A stretch of DNA of 64,000 nucleotides, taken from contig AP017647.1 of the NCBI GenBank assembly GCA_003584625.1, forward strand, positions 311,501-375,500, given 5' to 3'. Below, piece after piece: positions 55,916 through 64,000 of this stretch. Position numbers and translations under genes: made by a program. Source of the stretch: Methanothermobacter sp. MT-2 (GTDB lineage: Archaea > Methanobacteriota > Methanobacteria > Methanobacteriales > DSM-23052). Below the pieces are notes generated by a model. The model saw nothing but the letters and a program-made list of their open reading frames with translations, searched no databases and was not told where the DNA came from. Numbering within the stretch: position 1 is the first letter of the stretch; each line of letters opens with the position of its first letter.

Positions 55916-56623
55916 TTACGGATCCATAAAAAAACTGGCTGTCAAAAACTTCTGAGCGTAATATTCAAAAACCCCCATTTGACTTATGATTTTGATTCTA
56001 AGATTTATACGCGATGTTAAATCTTTTTTGACTTCCATTAGGCGCTAATATTTTCTGAGAAGATTTTCTGGAAAATTTTTCCAGTTTATTTGTGCTTGGC
56101 CCAATGTTCAAGTCAATCAGGAACACAAGAAACGTTTTGAAGTAATGAACAATTTTAAAAGTTACTATTAACATTATAACCTTTGAATAGCTTTTTATGT
56201 TGTTTAGAATCGTGTTTAGTTTGCTTTTGGGTTCTTTGTAGGATTTTGAGCGGAATATGCTGACTATTTCGAGTTTTTCGCCACGTATTTTATTTCATCC
56301 TATATGGTTTAGTTATCCTTGGTTCATAATGGGTTGAACTTCGTTATAGATACACATAACGAAGTTAGATCATGCCATTGAATTTTGGAAAGGACTTGAA
56401 ACCTCATAAAATTTTTAATGAGTGGAGTTACCCAATGATCAGATGCGAGAGGGCCCCCTTTGAAAGATACTGATGGATCCCACTTTCATTTCATTGGATT
56501 TCTGTTCTTTCCTTTATTTAGGGGATCAAGTGAAAGATATTTGAATTTAAGCGCCCCTTACCATAAATAATAAAAGAGAATCATATAATAGATAGGATAT
56601 GGGAAACTTGGGGTGAATGGTTA
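55916..56623. other. 708-bp region between the amtB promoter and the histidine kinase gene
   Basis: No ORF is supported. A perfect 10-bp inverted repeat (AACTTCGTTA at 56337-56346 and TAACGAAGTT at 56357-56366, ten-base loop) stands 260 bases before the kinase gene. A related copy, TAACTTCGTTAT, follows the kinase gene at 58776-58787. The rest is A+T-rich with T-rich tracts and no clear coding remnant. Confidence 0.4.
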
Positions 56624-58687
56624 ATGTTTGACATTTTTTTAGTGGAAGATGCTGGGCTTGAAGCTTCAGATTTAAAGGAAAAACTGGAGTCTCTTGGTTT
56701 TACTGTTAATGTTGCCAGTGAAATTGAAAACGTTAAAGAATTTAAACCCGACATAGTTCTGATATATACCACCCCTGAACGAATGATAGAATGGTCTGTT
56801 AAGGATCTTACTGTGCCTTTCACGTTTCTGATCGATTTTAAGGATAAAGCTGTTTTTACAGGTCCTCATTGTTGTATAGACAAGCCTCTTAATCTTGAAG
56901 AAATTAAACAATGCACACATTTTGTTTTTAACAAGATTATTTTAGAAGAAGAACGCTACAAGAACCTTTTTAAATATATAGATACTTGTGTGGCAGTTTA
57001 TCAACCTGTAGATAATGGTAAAGACTTTATCATCAAAGACTTTAATCGGGCTGCTGAACAAACCGAACAAGTGAAAAAAGAAAACATTCTAGGAAAAAGA
57101 GTAACGGAGATATTCCCTGGAGTGGAAGACTTTGGCCTATTAGAAGTTTTTAAGAGAGTATACAAGACAGGCAACCCGGAACATTTCCCTATCTCCTATT
57201 ATAAAGATGATAGGATTAGTGGATGGCGAGACAATTTCGTGTATAAATTACCATCAGGAGAAATAGTAGCAGTATACAAGGACGTGACAAGACAAAAACA
57301 ATTAGAAGAAGAACTCAAAGAAAAAGAACAATTATACAGGAGCATATTTGATAATACTGGCTCCGCGACAGCCATAATAGAAGAAGACACCACAATATCA
57401 CTCTGCAACAAAGAATTTGAAGAACTTACCGGCTATTCTAAGGAGGAAATAGAGGGTAAAAAAAGTTGGACAAAATTCGTAGTAGAAGAAGACTTGGAAA
57501 AAATGAAAAGATACCACAAGCTGCGCAGGATGGATCTTAGCCTAGCACCCAGAAACTACACTTTCAAGTTACGTGACCGATGGGGAAAAATCAGAGATAT
57601 ACAATTAACCATAGGGATGATTCCGGGGACTGGGAAGAGCGTGGCTTCGCTTGTTGATGTTACTGAGCTTAGGAATGCTGAAAGGAAGATTAGGGAAAGC
57701 CGGGAGAAGTACAGGGCTGTTGTGGAAACAGCTCCTAATGGTGTTTTGATTTTTGATAAGTTTGGGAGGGTGGTTGAGGTTAACAAGAGGGCGCTGGAAA
57801 TTTCCGGGTTCAGGAAAGAGGAGCTGATTGGTAAAGATATTAAAGAATTAGCTCCCAGGGTCAGAATAGACCTTGTGGAGATCTTTGATTTATTTGAACG
57901 GGCTATTAAAGGAGAGAAGATAAAGGAGAAGGTTAGAAGCTTCACAAATCTGAAAGGTGAAAAAATCTACTACATAGCATATCCTTCGATTTTAAGGAAA
58001 AATAGTGAAATAATGGGCTTATCACTCATCATAGAAGATGTTACTGAGCGTTACAAAGCAGAAAAGAAGATCAAAGAATCCCTCATGGAAAAGGAGACAT
58101 TGTTGAGGGAGATACATCATCGGGTTAAGAATAATATGCAGATTATTCAAAGTTTGTTAAGTCTTCAAGCTGCCAGAATGAAAGAAGAAGAAACTCAAAG
58201 ACTGCTACAAGAATGTCAAGGAAGGATACGTGCCATGTCAATGGTACATGAGCATTTATACCAATCAGAAACAATAGCAAAAATCAACATCAAAGAATAC
58301 ATAGAAAAACTCCTAGAAGATCTAGTCATCCTCTACAAGGCTAAAATCAAAAAGAAACTGAAAATCGAGAAAATACAACTAGACCTAGACACAGCCATAC
58401 CACTCGGCCTAATAATAAACGAACTCGCTACCAATAGCATCAAATACGCATTCCCAAATGGAAAAGGTACCATAACAATAAAACTCACAAAACAAAAAAA
58501 CAAAATAAAACTAACAATAGCAGACGACGGAATAGGCCTCCCAGAAAATATCAAACCAGAAAAAACAGAAACACTAGGCCTAAAACTCGTAAACATCCTA
58601 ACCAAACAACTCAACGGAAAAATAACCCACAAAACAAAACCAGGAACAAAATTCAAAATAACATTCCCCCAAAACCTAAAAAACTAA
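56624..58687 (+). CDS. Multi-PAS sensor histidine kinase with N-terminal pseudo-receiver
   Basis: A cytoplasmic protein of 687 residues without membrane helices. A receiver-like N-terminal domain (about 1-105) has IYTTPE where the phospho-acceptor aspartate normally sits, so it is probably not phosphorylated. Three PAS domains follow (about 115-230, 240-355 and 365-485). A HisKA_2-type dimerisation domain follows with the phospho-histidine motif LLREIHHRVKNNMQIIQSLLSLQA. The HATPase domain carries LIINELATNSIKYAFP and IADDGIGLP. No response regulator is adjacent. The signal is unknown; PAS domains may sense redox or small molecules. Confidence 0.9.
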   Translation: MFDIFLVEDAGLEASDLKEKLESLGFTVNVASEIENVKEFKPDIVLIYTTPERMIEWSVKDLTVPFTFLIDFKDKAVFTGPHCCIDKPLNLEEIKQCTHFVFNKIILEEERYKNLFKYIDTCVAVYQPVDNGKDFIIKDFNRAAEQTEQVKKENILGKRVTEIFPGVEDFGLLEVFKRVYKTGNPEHFPISYYKDDRISGWRDNFVYKLPSGEIVAVYKDVTRQKQLEEELKEKEQLYRSIFDNTGSATAIIEEDTTISLCNKEFEELTGYSKEEIEGKKSWTKFVVEEDLEKMKRYHKLRRMDLSLAPRNYTFKLRDRWGKIRDIQLTIGMIPGTGKSVASLVDVTELRNAERKIRESREKYRAVVETAPNGVLIFDKFGRVVEVNKRALEISGFRKEELIGKDIKELAPRVRIDLVEIFDLFERAIKGEKIKEKVRSFTNLKGEKIYYIAYPSILRKNSEIMGLSLIIEDVTERYKAEKKIKESLMEKETLLREIHHRVKNNMQIIQSLLSLQAARMKEEETQRLLQECQGRIRAMSMVHEHLYQSETIAKINIKEYIEKLLEDLVILYKAKIKKKLKIEKIQLDLDTAIPLGLIINELATNSIKYAFPNGKGTITIKLTKQKNKIKLTIADDGIGLPENIKPEKTETLGLKLVNILTKQLNGKITHKTKPGTKFKITFPQNLKN

Positions 58688-59620
58688 TCCAAAAAAAAAC
58701 TATTATACCTTTTCAGTGCAACCCATCACATCCCCCCCAAACCTTATAATCAACCAAAACACCAAAAAAAACTGGTAACTTCGTTATGCGTGAATATAGC
58801 TCAAAAACCAATTCTAAACAAACTAAACCCCCCAAAAAACCACTATAAGGCCATTATAACACCCATCCTATAGTTGGTCGTGTTTTTTTTGCTTGCGCTC
58901 CAAGCACGACTTTAATATTATTAACGCTTCATGTAATACTTGTCATGAAATGATTTTTGATATATAATATGCTTGAAATCAAAGCAAAAGGACCGTCAAT
59001 TACTTGAAGAGAGACTTATTTTTTCTTTTTTTTGCTGTAGAATAATGTGAATAGTTCCTTCGTCTCTTGAGCTATTCAACATGAAAAATGTATAATGAAT
59101 AGGGTTCTTTTGATTCCTTGTTGAGTTTTTTTATGTGAATAAATATTTTACATGTCTATATGTTGTAGACATCTTCCAGATTAGTTTCCTTATTCCCTTA
59201 CTTGATACTTATTTGCACTAATTTTTATCATTGAAAACTCTCTCTTCACTATGGATATAATTGTTTCTATCAATTTTTGAAATTAGGGTTCATGGTTATT
59301 GGAGTGGCTTGTTCCGTCAATTGCCACCCAAATATAATGTTGAATAAGCGTACTGTGAAGTCGAGCATCGTATTCAGGGAGTGGGTGCCGATGTCCTTGA
59401 AGAGCTTCTCCAGTATCGTGGAACACCCTTTAAACCGAGCATCTTAAATAAAAATTAGACATTAAACCAAAAACGGATGTGAATTCACCGTACTTAAATC
59501 TTAAACGCATCTTAAAACGTAAGAGAACCATTACTCGATGTTGAGCGTGTTTACACTTCGGTTGCAAATGGAGTCATTCAGATACTTAAACGCTACAGAT
59601 ATAAGCTTTATTTTTCTGTT
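58688..59620. other. 933-bp gene-poor region after the histidine kinase gene
   Basis: It contains the TAACTTCGTTAT copy (58776-58787) and a hairpin in GTCGTG...CACGAC with inner GCTTG-CGCTC-CAAGC (58878-58911). Short coding-like fragments follow (59387-59455 reading VGADVLEELLQYRG and a piece near 59539-59630), and they look like remnants of a decayed gene. No intact ORF is supported. Confidence 0.4.
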
Positions 59621-59875
59621 GCTTGTCAAGACCCGCCTCCCAAAGGGGATACACAATAGAGGAGGCGGGTTTAAATATTTTGTGTGTTATAGAAGTTATG
59701 GTGAGATGTTTACCCTATGAAGGAATTTCAGCTAACTTTGGTGTGAAAAACTAGCCCGCATCTAATGAGAGGTGTGGGGTTGGGGGCTATACCCTCGGAA
59801 CTCCCAAAATGAAGCCTTTGACGCAAGTTCAGGTGGAACGGGAGAAGCCCCATCCGAGAGGGTGGGGTAGTTCAC
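59621..59875 (+). mobile_element. IS200/IS605-type relic, copy 2, entering the 3' end of uvrA
   Basis: About 255 bases starting GCTTGTCAAGACCCG, followed by a perfect 10-bp hairpin (ACCCGCCTCC 59631-59640 with GGAGGCGGGT 59661-59670). It ends with GGGAGAAGCCCCATCC, the paired GGGTGGGG, and terminal TTCAC (59871-59875). Ends match copy 1 at 52867-53147 (GCTTGTCAA, AGCCC-CATCTAAT, GGAGAAGCCCCA, TAGTTCAC). There is no transposase. Its right end encodes the last residues of uvrA on the opposite strand. Confidence 0.6.
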
Positions 59876-62735
59876 CTGCACTTGGGATTATTGCCTCGAA
59901 TGAGGGTTTTGAGGATTCTATCACCTTTTTTAAAAACCTTCCGGTGTATGTTCCTGATTCTGCAACTTCTTCGGGCGTTCCTTCCGCGACTATTCTACCT
60001 CCCTCTTCGCCTCCTTCCGGTCCAAGGTCTATTATATGATCGGCCATTTTAATAACATCCAGATTATGTTCTATGACCACCACGGTATTCCCCGCATCTA
60101 CAAGGCGATTTAGCACATCTAAAAGCTTTTTTATATCATCAAAGTGCAGGCCTGTGGTGGGCTCATCTAATATATAGAGTGTTTTGCCTGTGCTTTTTCT
60201 GCTTAATTCCTTTGCAAGTTTGACTCTTTGTGCTTCGCCGCCAGATAATGTTGTTGCGGGTTGTCCCAATTTTATATAGCCCAAGCCAACATCATATAGG
60301 GTTTGGAGTTTATTTTTGACTGATGGTACATTATGGAAGAAATCTAATGCTTCTTCCACTGTCATGTCAAGTATATCGGCAATGTTTTTTCCCTTGTATC
60401 TGACTTGTAGTGTTTCTTCGTTGTATCTTTTACCTTTACATACTTCACATGGGATGTAAACGTCGGCTAGGAAATGCATTTCTATTTTTATGATCCCATC
60501 ACCATTACAGGCTTCGCATCTGCCTCCTTTCACGTTGAAACTGAATCGGCCCGGCTTGTATCCTCTTTTTTTCGCTTCGGGTGTTTGGGCGAAAAGTTCT
60601 CTTATGTATGTGAATACTCCGGTGTATGTTGCGGGGTTGGAGCGTGGTGTTCTTCCTATGGGTGATTGGTCTATTATCACGACTTTGTCTAGGTAATGTA
60701 CGCCTTTCATGTCTTTATGTTTACCTGGATTCATATGTTTGTTGTTTAATCTTTCATAGAGGCCTTTGTAGAGGATGTCGTTGATAAGGGTGCTTTTACC
60801 GGAACCTGAGACGCCTGTAACACATGTGAAGACTCCTAGTGGTATTTTAACGTTGATTTCTTTCAAGTTGTGTTCCTTGGCGCCAATTATCGTGAGGTGT
60901 TTACCATCAGGTTTTCTTCGTTTGGTGGGTGTTGGTATTGTTTTTTGGCCTGAAAGGTATTTTCCTGTGAGTGATTCTTGGTTTTCCATTATGTCCTTTG
61001 GGGTTCCTGTTGCGACTATGCGGCCTCCGTGTTCACCGGCTCCTGGGCCTATATCAATGATATAATCTGCGGATAATATGGTTTCTGGGTCGTGTTCGAC
61101 AACTATTAGTGTGTTGCCGAGGTCTCTGAGTTTTTTTAGGGTGTTTATTAATCTGATGTTGTCTCTTTGGTGTAGGCCTATGGTTGGTTCATCTAGGATG
61201 TAGAGCACTCCTACGAGTCCTGAGCCTATTTGTGTGGCTAGTCTGATTCTTTGGGCTTCTCCGCCTGCGAGCGTCCCTGATGGTCTGCTTAGTGTTAGGT
61301 ATTCTAGTCCGACGTCGACTAGGAATTTTAGACGTTCTTTTATTTCTCTTAGAACGTCTTTTGCTATGTGTTCTTCTCTTTGGGTTAATTTGAGTTCTTG
61401 GAAGAATTCCATGGCTTCTTTGATTGACATTTCAGTGATTTCGTGGATTGATTTGCCATTTATTGTAACTGCGAGGCTTTCGGGGCGGAGTCTGCTACCG
61501 CCACATGTGGGGCAGGGTCTGTTGCTCATGAATTCTCCGATGTATCTTCTCATATAATTGGATTTGGTTTCTAGGTAGATTCTTTCTAGGCGGGGGATTA
61601 CACCTTCGAATCTTCTATTGACGCGATATTTTCTGTTTTTTCTTTTGAATACGAATTGTATTCTATCCTGGGATCCGTATAATATGATTTTTTGGTGTTC
61701 TGGGTCGAGGTCTTGGAATGGTGTGTCCATGCTGAATCCGTAGTGTTTGGCTAAGGCTTTGAGCATCTGATAGTAGTAGTTTTCTTTTTTCAGGGACTTG
61801 CTCCATGGTATGATGGCTCCCTGGTTTAATGAGAGTTCGGGTTTTGGGACTACAAGGTCTGGGTCGATTTCCAGTTTATTTCCAAGGCCGTTGCATTCTG
61901 GGCAGGCTCCATGGGGGCTGTTGAATGAGAACATCCTTGGGCTGATTTCTTCGAAGTTTATGCCGCAGTCTGTGCATGTGAAGTGTTCGCTGAAGACTTT
62001 TTCTTTCATAGTGTCATGGTATAGGATTATTAGTGTGCCTTCACCTAATTTTAGGCTTGTTTCGACGGAATCTGCTAGTCTTTTTCTGAAGTTTGTGTCT
62101 GAGCGTATTATGAGCCTGTCTACTATAACATCTATTGTATGTTTATGGTTCTTTTCAAGGTTGAAATCTTCTTCTAGGCTGTGTATTTCACCGTCTACAC
62201 GGACTCTTACGAATCCGTCCTTTTTGAGTTTTTCCAGCACCCTTTTGTGTTCTCCCTTCCGGTCTTTTATGATCGGTGCTAGTATGTATATTCTTGTACC
62301 GTCTTTTTCTTGGAGTATCTGGTCTATGATTTGTGTTGAGGTTTGTTGTGAGATTTCTTTTCCACAAATGTAGCAGTGGGGTTTGCCTATACGCGCAAAG
62401 AGTAGTCTGAGGTAATCGTATATTTCTGTTATTGTTCCTACGGTGGATCTTGGGTTCATTTTTGTGGCTTTCTGGTCTATTGATATGGCTGGTGACAGTC
62501 CCTCGATATAGTCTACGTCTGGTTTTTTCATCTGTCCTAGGAATTGTCTTGCGTATGCTGATAGGGATTCTACGTATCTTCTTTGTCCTTCTGCGTATAT
62601 TGTGTCGAATGCGAGTGATGATTTTCCTGATCCGCTTATTCCGGTTATGACAATAAATTTGTCCCTTGGGATTTTGAGGTTTATGTTTTGGAGGTTGTGC
62701 TCCCTTGCACCTTTGATCATGATATTCTTTTCCAT
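59829..62735 (-). CDS. uvrA: Excinuclease ABC subunit A
   Basis: DNA damage-recognition ATPase of nucleotide excision repair, acting with UvrB and UvrC. The 968-residue protein has two ABC units (Walker [14 protein letters not shown] and [15 protein letters not shown]; signatures [12 protein letters not shown] and [12 protein letters not shown]). It also has zinc-finger cysteine pairs (CTDC with CPEC; CPTC; CEAC with CEVC). The normal body ends near [12 protein letters not shown]. The final 14 residues ([14 protein letters not shown]) are encoded by the right end of the transposon relic, so the native C-terminus was replaced. It lies 15 bases after uvrB. Confidence 0.97.
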   Translation of the reverse strand: MEKNIMIKGAREHNLQNINLKIPRDKFIVITGISGSGKSSLAFDTIYAEGQRRYVESLSAYARQFLGQMKKPDVDYIEGLSPAISIDQKATKMNPRSTVGTITEIYDYLRLLFARIGKPHCYICGKEISQQTSTQIIDQILQEKDGTRIYILAPIIKDRKGEHKRVLEKLKKDGFVRVRVDGEIHSLEEDFNLEKNHKHTIDVIVDRLIIRSDTNFRKRLADSVETSLKLGEGTLIILYHDTMKEKVFSEHFTCTDCGINFEEISPRMFSFNSPHGACPECNGLGNKLEIDPDLVVPKPELSLNQGAIIPWSKSLKKENYYYQMLKALAKHYGFSMDTPFQDLDPEHQKIILYGSQDRIQFVFKRKNRKYRVNRRFEGVIPRLERIYLETKSNYMRRYIGEFMSNRPCPTCGGSRLRPESLAVTINGKSIHEITEMSIKEAMEFFQELKLTQREEHIAKDVLREIKERLKFLVDVGLEYLTLSRPSGTLAGGEAQRIRLATQIGSGLVGVLYILDEPTIGLHQRDNIRLINTLKKLRDLGNTLIVVEHDPETILSADYIIDIGPGAGEHGGRIVATGTPKDIMENQESLTGKYLSGQKTIPTPTKRRKPDGKHLTIIGAKEHNLKEINVKIPLGVFTCVTGVSGSGKSTLINDILYKGLYERLNNKHMNPGKHKDMKGVHYLDKVVIIDQSPIGRTPRSNPATYTGVFTYIRELFAQTPEAKKRGYKPGRFSFNVKGGRCEACNGDGIIKIEMHFLADVYIPCEVCKGKRYNEETLQVRYKGKNIADILDMTVEEALDFFHNVPSVKNKLQTLYDVGLGYIKLGQPATTLSGGEAQRVKLAKELSRKSTGKTLYILDEPTTGLHFDDIKKLLDVLNRLVDAGNTVVVIEHNLDVIKMADHIIDLGPEGGEEGGRIVAEGTPEEVAESGTYTGRFLKKVIESSKPSFEAIIPSAGELPHPLGWGFSRST

Positions 62736-62750
62736 GGTATCCCTTAATTT

Positions 62751-64000
62751 CTATTTTGAGATGCCTTTAAGGGCTAGTATCTGGTCTCTGATCTTGGCAG
62801 CTTTTTCAAATTCGAGGTTTGATGCGGCTTCTTTCATCTCTTCTTCAAGATCGGCTATTATGAGTTTCAGTTCATCCTCTGGAACTTCGCTGAGGGTTTC
62901 CACTTCTATTTTCTCCTTTTTAACTTTGAGGCTTCTCTTAGCACTTTTTGGTGTTATGCCATGTTTCTTGTTATATTCTAGTTGCATTTCTCTACGTTTG
63001 TTTGTGGTTTCTACAGCAGCTTTTACCGAGTCTGTGAGTTCGTCAGCATAGAGTATGACTTCGCCTCTAACATGGCGGGCTGCCCTGCCAATGGTTTGGA
63101 TGAGTGAGGTTTCAGATCTTAGGAAACCTTCTTTGTCAGCGTCTAGGACTGCTACGAGGGAAACTTCTGGCAGGTCCAGTCCTTCTCTTAGTAGGTTGAC
63201 TCCGATGAGGCAATGGAATTCTCCCATCCTAAGACTGTTTATGATATCAACCCTCTCAAGAGTGTCTATCTCAGAGTGGAGGTATCTTACCTTGATACCC
63301 ATCTTTGAATAGTAGTCTGTGAGGTCTTCAGCCATCCTCTTTGTGAGTGTGGTTACAAGTATCCTCTCATCCCTTCTAATGTGACGCTTTATCTCATCGA
63401 AGAGGTCGTCTACTTGGCCTTTAGCCGGTCTTACTATGACTTTGGGGTCTACAAGTCCTGTGGGTCTTATTATCTGTTCAACCACCCTTTGGCTTCTTGA
63501 AAGTTCATATCTTCCAGGGGTTGCTGACACATATATTATCTGGTTTATAGTGTCCTGGAATTCTTTGAATTTAAGTGGACGGTTTTCTTGTGCTGAAGGT
63601 AATCTGAAACCATATTCTATGAGGGTTTCTTTACGTGATTTGTCCCCCTTGTACATTCCTCTTATTTGTGGTATTGTAACATGGGATTCGTCGATAACTG
63701 TCAGGAAATCGTCTGGGAAATAATCTAATAGTGTGTAGGGTTTATCACCCCAGTTGCGCCCGCTAAGGTGTAGTGAATAGTTTTCGATACCTGGACAATA
63801 CCCCATCTCCCTTAACATTTCAATGTCGAACTTTGTGCGCTGTTCAAGCCTCTGAGCCTCTAGGAGCTTACCTTGGCTTCTCAGTTCTCCTAATCTTTCT
63901 TTAAGCTCCTCTTCTATGGATTCTATGGCTTTTTCCATACGATCCTCTGATATGATGAAGTGTTTGGCCGGGAATATAGTGACCTTTTCCAGGTTTTTTA
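62751..64000 (-). CDS. uvrB: Excinuclease ABC subunit B, C-terminal part (5' end outside window)
   Basis: Helicase-like repair protein that verifies damage after UvrA. The open frame continues to the window edge; residues upstream of Met 63938 read [15 protein letters not shown], the conserved UvrB segment. Visible motifs are [19 protein letters not shown], the helicase [54 protein letters not shown] and the C-terminal UvrC-binding helix pair ([24 protein letters not shown]). uvrB-uvrA form an operon, acquired from bacteria in the history of this archaeal group, which mostly lacks UvrABC. Confidence 0.96.
   Translation of the reverse strand, partial: KNLEKVTIFPAKHFIISEDRMEKAIESIEEELKERLGELRSQGKLLEAQRLEQRTKFDIEMLREMGYCPGIENYSLHLSGRNWGDKPYTLLDYFPDDFLTVIDESHVTIPQIRGMYKGDKSRKETLIEYGFRLPSAQENRPLKFKEFQDTINQIIYVSATPGRYELSRSQRVVEQIIRPTGLVDPKVIVRPAKGQVDDLFDEIKRHIRRDERILVTTLTKRMAEDLTDYYSKMGIKVRYLHSEIDTLERVDIINSLRMGEFHCLIGVNLLREGLDLPEVSLVAVLDADKEGFLRSETSLIQTIGRAARHVRGEVILYADELTDSVKAAVETTNKRREMQLEYNKKHGITPKSAKRSLKVKKEKIEVETLSEVPEDELKLIIADLEEEMKEAASNLEFEKAAKIRDQILALKGISK

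Overview
The window looks like a chromosome segment of a thermophilic hydrogenotrophic methanogen of the Methanobacteriales, most like Methanothermobacter. The evidence is pseudomurein-binding repeats in a surface protein, archaeal information-processing genes (exosome, RNase P proteins, proteasome alpha, SBDS, prefoldin, KEOPS), the archaeal tRNA amidotransferase GatDE, archaeal riboflavin synthase, 2-oxoisovalerate:ferredoxin oxidoreductase (Vor), AGGTGA-type ribosome binding sites with many TTG/GTG starts, and A+T-rich TATA promoters. The sequence is fairly A+T-rich. No rRNA or tRNA gene was recognised.

Layout. 1-548: end of a beta-rich protein gene. 676-3769: the cobalt ECF importer cbiMNQO, translationally coupled to riboflavin synthase ribC. 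3817-5977: glycosyltransferase, DUF2304 and glycosyltransferase. 5974-14088 (minus): a tightly overlapping operon with an XRE-cupin regulator, acyl-CoA synthetase, vorC, vorB, vorA, gatD and gatE. 14257-18768 (minus): a secreted, membrane-anchored CobN-like protein. 18933-26474: mixed genes (adenosine-specific kinase, MsrB, CPBP protease, a flavoprotein with a MacB-type ABC exporter, NfeD plus stomatin, two AhpD-like proteins). 26624-34241: the archaeal exosome superoperon, including rpoP (43 aa). 34242-34836: non-coding, with a 33-bp direct repeat and a possible small structured RNA. 34837-35850: an AmmeMemoRadiSam-type radical SAM enzyme. 36083-51019: a surface/metal locus with a 2.2-kDa-residue-scale pseudomurein-bound DUF3344/PKD/beta-helix protein (about 2,200 residues), a second secreted CobN-like protein, a DUF2162 membrane protein, an ExbB-like channel and a DUF2149 (ExbD-like) protein. 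51030-64000: HisA-like and PfkB-like genes, pdxS, the nitrogen-regulated amtB-glnK pair, a PAS histidine kinase, and uvrB-uvrA. Two short IS200/IS605-type relics lie just upstream of pdxS and at the 3' end of uvrA.

Main idea. Three separate loci (cbiMNQO, the first cobN-like gene, and the DUF2162-ExbB-DUF2149 operon) carry the same short palindrome, AAGT-NN-ACTT, at or next to the predicted TATA box or start site. Both CobN-like proteins have signal peptides, Pro/Gly/Ser-rich stalks, C-terminal membrane anchors and a Cys/His cluster near the C-terminus. No CobS/CobT or ChlI/ChlD ATPase is present. I infer a cell-surface system for cobalt, nickel or tetrapyrrole handling, possibly energised by the ion gradient through ExbB/DUF2149 instead of ATP, working together with the CbiMNQO importer. 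The components are visible in the sequence; their joint function is inference.

Other points of note are an exact NrpR-type operator at the amtB promoter, a UvrA C-terminus that reads through a transposon end, and TAATG coupling of vorA to gatD.
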